64,000 bases of DNA, taken from contig JALGQZ010000012.1 of assembly GCA_023105745.1 (NCBI GenBank), forward strand, positions 46,087,035 through 46,151,034, in the 5' to 3' direction. The first letter of the stretch is position 1, and every line of letters begins with the position of its first letter. The position numbers and the translations under genes are program-made. Of this stretch, positions 57,343 through 64,000 are shown one piece after another. The notes beneath the pieces are model-generated. The model worked only from the letters and a program-made list of their open reading frames with translations. It searched no databases and was not told the DNA's origin. The stretch is from Austropuccinia psidii (taxonomy: Eukaryota; Basidiomycota; Pucciniomycetes; Pucciniales; Sphaerophragmiaceae).

Positions 57343-59482
57343 TTAATAATTAAAAAATAATGTTCTTTGATGCTTAAAGTTTCTGAATGAACCATGATGA
57401 AAGATCTGAATGGAAATTATCAACACCTGAAGAATAACCAGATTTCATGACTCCTTCATACATCTAGTTTAAAAATATATACTTTGAGGGTAAATCAATA
57501 AGAAAAGGAACAAAATGGATGAAGAATTTTCCAGGATATCACCTTTCTAAATTAACTTCATGAAGCTCTTGAATGAGGAAGGAATTAAGGAAAATTTGGA
57601 AAACAAATGTTTTGAGCAAGAAATTTCTTTTGATGAAAAAAAGGAAGGCTGTTTATGACTATAGAATTTGGCCTTAAGAAGAATTCAATTTGAAGAATAT
57701 GGAATTCTTTGTGGAAGGCTCTACTGGGAATAGTATGGATACCTATTTATAAGCAAAGAAGAAGGATTAATAAGAAATTGGAAAGGTAAAACCATAGAAG
57801 ACAGGAAGAAAGGAAGGAAAATACTAAAAGAAATATCTAAGGATGTATGTGTTAATAAAATTCTTCATAAAAAAGAAAAAGGAAAATGGGCTTCATGAAT
57901 TAAATATATTTATTTCTGCATGTAAAAAAAACAAAAAACAAAGTGAAAGTAAAAAAATTAAAAATTAAACAAAAATAATTATCAATGAAGATTTGATTAT
58001 TTAAGAGTTTTAACTATAAAAGTATCATAAGGACATTTCTAGATTAAAAATGGGGGTGAGTGTTTGTTTCTCATTCCACCTCTAATGGTTTGAGTTTTTG
58101 GGATGAAATCTTTGTGAATTTCAATATCAATTGCTCTTAAAAATAAGTATCAATATCATTATTATATAAACCTCTTATAAAAGAGGTTAATAAAATTTCA
58201 GGCTTTGAAAAATCAACAAACAGGCAAGATTTGAAAGTTTGGATGTTATGGGGATGATTTTTTGGAGGATGAAGAAATTTTGGATCAAAGGCAATGGAAG
58301 AAACAATATGAGAAAGTTGTTTTTGAATATGAGAGAAAAATTTAAGGATATCATTAATCAATTTACCAATCAAGAGAAGAAAAGGAAAATCTGGAAGAAA
58401 TAATGTTGTTGGAGGAACTCAGAGTTTTGGAGGCCAAATTATCTTATTATAAAAATTACTTACCATCAATTAGTAAAGTAAAGGTGAAGTAAATTATGAA
58501 CACCTCCAACTTACATCATTCAAAAGGAAAGAATAGAATAAAATCAGTGAATTTCAATTTAAATAATAAATTACACTATTTATGGAAGTGAACTCCTGCT
58601 TTATCAAAGAATACCCTAATATTTCTCACCTTATCACTTAAAAGATCAATTAATTCACTTTTTGGGATTGACTTCCTGCCTTATCAAAGAGGATTAATTC
58701 TTTTTTAATAAAATAAGCTTAGAATTTTCACTTGATGTACAACTACCAATCAAATTATTATACTTGATCATATCCTTTTATTAAAGCACCATTACCAAAA
58801 CCTGTCTATCACCTTTTACCTTTTATAACCATTATGTCTGAAACATATGGAGCAAACAAATTTCTATTGCTTGATGGGCCTTAATCAGGAATGAATAAAT
58901 AAATCTAATATTTATGGATTAGTCTTAATTCTCAAAAATTTTATAATGAAAACTAAAGATGGGGCTCACCATTAATCAAGAAGTTTGAAATACCAAATTA
59001 TCATATGATTTCATTTTTTGAAATTGAAGATATTTTTGTAAATGATGAATTACCTCAAGGCCAAATTCAAGATAGTGGGACCAGTCACCTGTATCAGCAC
59101 TATAAAAGCTTGAGTTCATGGAACGGTTAAGTTATGATTATTGGAATGAAACATTTTATATGAAAGAAGATATTAGGAAAAGTTGATATTGGGGTAAAAT
59201 AAAGTCTCAAAGATGGTTTTTTCTTGAATAATATCAAGTGGATGGTGGAAAAATTGAATTGAGAGGGTATTTCTATATTATTGAAAAGGAATTAGATTTT
59301 GATCTGGAGGCTAAAGTCTCACAGCTAATAATTTTAATGAAGAATCACAAGTTTTGTTTGAAGAAAGAAGAATTGAATAATTTATGGCAAGAAATTTTAA
59401 TCAGAAAAATTGACATAAAAAGGAAGAAGAATCAAGATTATTTCAAGAAAATTATTCTTCAGAGATTCAAAGGCCCAGCATA
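57343..59482 (+). pseudogene. Element F, right arm, with an unidentified C-terminal reading frame
   Basis: Follows the solo LTR and its duplication, so it should continue element F. Most of it is closed by stops in all frames. An open block of 81 codons at 59238-59480 reads DGGKIELRGYFYIIEKELDF, then LIILMKNHKFCLKKEEL and NNLWQEILIRKI, ending KGPA before TAG. It is Lys/Glu-rich and looks like a real protein end rather than noise, but I cannot assign a function. No RT or integrase motif is present. Confidence 0.4.
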
Positions 59483-62400
59483 GCCTTTCACTGAAATCAA
59501 ACTATGTATCTACTGCTCATATTCCTCTATTATAATTCATAACATCAAAGAAGATATTAACGGATTAAAGGACCAATGATACATGATTGGCCCAGCATGT
59601 CCTTAAACTTCAAATTTATTTATTTTTACTTTTTTGTAATATTATCACAAAAAAACAAAAAAATGAATAATAGTAAAAAATTCTATTAATAATCAATAAA
59701 TCAGTTGAAAAAATCTATATATAGCCAATAAATCAATTGAAATTAAGAATTTCTATGGAATTTAGAAGTGAAATTTGTGGTAAAGATACTTTGAATTAGT
59801 AACAAAAAAACACAAAAACAGCTAAAAAATGAAGAAATAAAAAGTCTCTGATTATCAAATTTATCTAGATAGAATTTTTTAGTTTTTTTTCTGTAATAGT
59901 ATCAGTATTTTCTAACCTTGAAAAAATAGGGGTGGTCACCTATTTCTTATACCACCCAATGCACAAGTGGTTATAAGTTTGGGGTTAAAGTGGAAATTTA
60001 ATAATTAAGCATCATTTTATGAATTTAATCAATGAAAAGAAACTTAAATTAGTTGGCTTTAATGAATCAACATTAATATACTATTAAAAAATAATTTTGC
60101 ATAATTATTTTTCATTAATAAAGTACGTATAGATTTCTTAAATCCTCAATTTCATAAATAATTACCTTTCATAATTTCAAAATTTCTCTTTATTGCACTT
60201 CTTCAAAGAAAGATTTCGGATTGTTGAAAAATTCAAGTCTCAATTTCAAGAACTACTTCATAATAAATTTTAACAAGATAATCTGAAAAAGAATATGGAA
60301 TCAGAATTATGTTATAATGGAACAACTAAAAGATTTTTTTGATGAACTTAACAATACAAAATTGGAGTTTGAATAATTAGCAGAACTCTCAAATTTACAA
60401 CACAGTCATTTTTTATTCTTCAAAACCCCCAATAGCAAAAATTTTGAATGAAAAAATCCTTCAACATTTTGTCTCACTACAAGAAGACTAGATATTTTAC
60501 AAATCAGGAAAAGTAACTTTATTGGTTATGTGTAGCCTCAATCCTGAAAAGAAATTATGAAGTAACTTATCTTAATATTCTAGAAATGAATTAATCAGGA
60601 AGACAAATGGAAAATAATCACAATGAAATACTCAATACGCATACAGGATGCATACAGACACACAGGATGCACACACTCATAGCAAATACATAAAATCCAA
60701 CTTTTTTCTTAAAAAAAATAACAAAAAAACCAGCCACCCCCCTTGCTTTTACAAAGAAATAAAAAAATCAGGAAAATAAAAGAAAAGAAATTCATAAGAA
60801 AGAAGAAGTAATATAGCACATAAATATAGTATTAGAATTAATAAGTAAATATTATAATAATATTAGTATCATAATATAATAATATCAAAATGAAGATGAT
60901 ATCATAATAATGTAGTATTCTAAAATGATAAAATATAATCCCAAAAACACATATCATAGGAAAATATCATATTGCTATAAGCAAAATAAATCATAATAAG
61001 GATATATACTTTAAGAATATACTTTTGAGTTAAAATCTAGATATTTAAATAAATTATAGCCCTAATATGTATATATATATATAATACACATAAGTAAAAT
61101 TATGTAAAGCCAACTGGCCAGGTTTAAATTATATAAATTCATTTTTAATAAATTGCTTTTTGAATTTACAGAGATTATTTATTTACATAAATAAATAAAA
61201 TAAAATAATTAAATAAGTATTATATATATAAAGAAGACAATAAGGCATCAATAATTATTCAAATTCATAAAATACTACAGAAAATCTCAATATGAAGAGA
61301 GATTGTTTGAGAATAATGAAAACACATGTTTCTTTTATAGTAAAATAAAAACATCATCTTATTTCCCCAGCAACTTTAAGTACAGTGATCATTCAGTTAA
61401 ATTCCAATTTAATTTTTTTAATTATTTTATTAATCAAATTATATCTTAATTTATTTAATAATATAAATACATCACATTATATCTTCTTGTTAATTAATCA
61501 CATAATTACAAGGTTTTGAATTAATCACACAATTGTGTGTTGACTTGCTCATATGATTTTTTTCATTATCTCATTAATTATAATACCTCATTATTAAAAA
61601 AACCATCATAGTTAAGTTTTAAACAGCTTGTAGTCAAGCACATCATTATTTTTGATTTGTAAAAATTAATCAAATGAATTGGTTTTAATAAATGACATCA
61701 TTAGTTAAACTTGATACATTATATTTAGGATTTTCACAGCTTCAACTCAAGCACATTTTATATCCAACTAAGTGACATCATTAAAGTTTTTCAATTCATC
61801 AAATTGTCCTTTTAATTGAATTATACTGATTATAATCACCATATTTTTATTTTTTCAATTAAATAACAATTCATATTTGCACAGAATCTTTTTAATTTAT
61901 CACCTCATTGATAAAAACTCGGCTAATTAAGGTTCAATTTAAAATCTTATTCAATTACATAATTAGCATAGTCTACACAGCTTTTCATTTTATCACAGCC
62001 TCCTAATTAATTGCATAAATTTCTTTCCAATAATGAGATTATTTCAAAAAAAATTTCGAAAAATAAGTTGAGACAAAATAACAAAGTAGCTACAACATAG
62101 TAATGCAATAATATCAAGTACAATTATCCTTACTTGGTTCTTAAAATCACAACGAGTGTAATTACAATGAGAACTTTCGATTTCTTGTGAAATTTGAGTT
62201 TAACTCAACAAGAAAAAATGATGTGAATCCAATTGGAAATCCTTGGTGAATAGTATGAACCAACTATTATATATTGGATCTTTTTTTAAGAATAAATCAA
62301 GTAATAAAGTTATATTAACTACTTAATATCAGCTAAAGTAGGAGGAAGAAAACTGAAAATAAACATATTTCTTGGTAAATTAGATGAAATTGATATAAAT

Positions 62401-64000
62401 ACCTTAAAGGAAACTTTTTTCAACATAACTAAAAAATAATTAAAACACATTAGCTTGATAAAAATTACACTGCAATCCCAGAAAAACATAATCTGTAAAT
62501 CATTACTACTATAACTGAGATTATCAAATTATCCTCAATGAACAAGAAAATTATTTTCAGTCTCATATTCATATAAATGGCTTTAAGCGAAAGGACCATA
62601 TCATACCTAAAATGGGAAATAAATAGATAATTATAGGATAAAACCTTATCATGATAAGCTATAATGTACTTGAGATCCATCATTTAGATAATCAAAAGAT
62701 TTGTCAGAAAGTAATATTTTGAGTATTATTAATGAGATAAATTCAGAAAACTAAATAAGGCATACCTTATATGTAAATTGAGCCTATGGGAGACAAGTAA
62801 CCAGATAGCAAGATAAAATCTAGATAATAGTAGCTATTGAAAAACTAAAAAAAAAATAGAAGAACTAAAATGATAGAGGAGCTAATAGGGAAAAATAATA
62901 AGAAGAATAATTGGTTAATTAATTTAATTATTCTCAAAAAAAGGGGGGTATGAATCAAAAAAAAGAAATACATACTTAGTTTTATATTTGAAACATCTTA
63001 ATCATCAATAAAATGAAGTGAAAGATGTTATTTAAGAAATAAAGCACTCAATTGGAAAGAAGTATTGATAAAATAAAAAGAAAAAAAATTAATATTTTAT
63101 CTTACTAATATTCTTATTATTATTTTTTCCCTATATTTTACTATTGAAATATTTTTTATCCATAATATCTTTCAAATAAATGGGTATTTTTACTCATATA
63201 TAAAGCTCCCTGATTATTAATCAGCTATGGCTATTGCACTAAGCTTAAAGAACTAAGATATCAATACTTACCATTGGTTATCATATTATAATGCTTATGA
63301 TATGCTTTATACTCTGGTGATATCATTATCTCATGATATCAGTATCAGAGAATTATTATTGAACCTTTGATCTATTATTCTTTATAATTCATACTATCTT
63401 AATTATAAGTCCACCAAGGCTATAAACTGAAGTTTCTTTTTTGAATTATTTTTCACTCATTAAATATTCAAAGTCCTCTAAAGCTATGAGATTTAACTTT
63501 ATTTAATTCTTTTTGGAATTCATTTAAAAATGATTATTAACTTACATTATCATTTACATTACAGAAAAAATCAATGTAATAATCCATCATGATTGAGATG
63601 ATTACTAATTTTCCCATTTTTCAAGAGGGGTATAATTTGAACTTGATTCTTTTACTAAGCTATTAATTATGATATTATTCAGATATAAATTTTTTATTAT
63701 AATATTAATCTTATTAGAAAGTAGTTTTTAATCTATTTATGATAAGAATATGAGTATTATTTTATACCCATACCATGATGCTTGCTTCAATTAGGGCTAG
63801 TCTCAATCTGGGTCCTCTATTACCTAAAGCTGGAAGTTTTCTTTTCTAATTTAATTCATTATTATCAAAAAACCATGTATTACTATATCGTTCTGAAGAG
63901 AATTATTATATTTTACAATTGATAAAAATGAGAATTTTATTACTGCTATATTGCTTATCAAATAGGTTCTAGATTCAAAGTGGAACCTTAAAGTCAGTTA
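59483..64000. other. AT-rich stretch, no gene that can be supported
   Basis: No family is recognised. Three weak signals are noted. A broken frame from ATG 60317 (MEQLKDFFDELNN, stops soon after) could be decayed element F sequence. A short direct repeat (CATACAGGATGCA, ACACAGGATGCA) lies at about 60640-60680. A purine run AAAAAAAGGGGGGTA at 62937-62951 resembles a polypurine tract, but no LTR pair could be shown. A TA microsatellite lies near 61070. Confidence 0.5.

Noticed and set aside
62937..62951. Purine run AAAAAAAGGGGGGTA followed by TG as the polypurine tract and 3' LTR start of element F
   Set aside because: I could not find the matching 5' LTR near 37100, so the LTR pair is not shown.
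1..64000. CRISPR arrays, bacterial operons, tRNA or rRNA genes
   Set aside because: None seen; spliceosomal introns and Ty3/MULE elements indicate a eukaryotic nuclear genome.

Overview
The window looks like nuclear DNA of a rust fungus (Pucciniales). It is very AT-rich, packed with nested LTR retrotransposons, and its host-type genes carry short spliceosomal introns. The Ty3/Gypsy gag-pol proteins, the gag-aspartic-protease gene and the OTU-bearing MULE all resemble families I know as abundant in the myrtle rust Austropuccinia psidii. That species assignment rests on memory of protein families, not on a search. Only one apparently intact host gene is visible: a two-exon COA6-type cytochrome c oxidase assembly factor at 15297-15692, in a small CpG-containing island.

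Layout, left half. 49-493 is a decayed Harbinger-type DDE transposase. 2990-4157 and 14094-14201 (minus) are two arms of a decayed multicopy Myb/SANT-like gene split by Ty3 element A (4163-14093). The COA6 island follows. Element C (18109-28578), a second Ty3 family, is next; its 3' LTR is followed directly by another primer-binding site and leader, so it belonged to a tandem LTR-internal-LTR-internal array. A third Ty3 family, element D (minus, 28947-33159), keeps only its 5' LTR and part of gag. It sits in the pol 3' end of a family-II element E, whose 3' LTR is 33424-35191.

Layout, right half. This is a four-level nest. Element F (gag-protease, left arm 37216-40770, right arm about 57343-59482) is interrupted by a minus-strand family-II solo LTR (40924-57337). 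That LTR is interrupted by a MULE DNA transposon (41236-55713, 8-bp target duplication). The MULE transposase gene is interrupted by Ty3 element B (41948-51986, perfect 5-bp duplication). The MULE gene encodes a FAR1-like domain, MULE transposase, SWIM-like finger, AT-hooks and an OTU cysteine protease. The rest, 59483-64000, is AT-rich with no gene I can support.

Main discovery. In all three Ty3 families the 5' part of gag is read in two overlapping frames. A short leader exon with a phase-1 GT donor precedes the gag ATG, and a matching AG acceptor lies 10-14 nt inside gag. Removing this 62-88 nt intron would join the leader exon to the +1 frame, which carries its own conserved protein and stops at an equivalent place in each family. 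This suggests a splice switch between Gag-Pol (unspliced) and a second, overlapping protein (spliced). Every retroelement copy here carries stops or frameshifts, so these are relics of that system, and activity can only be inferred.
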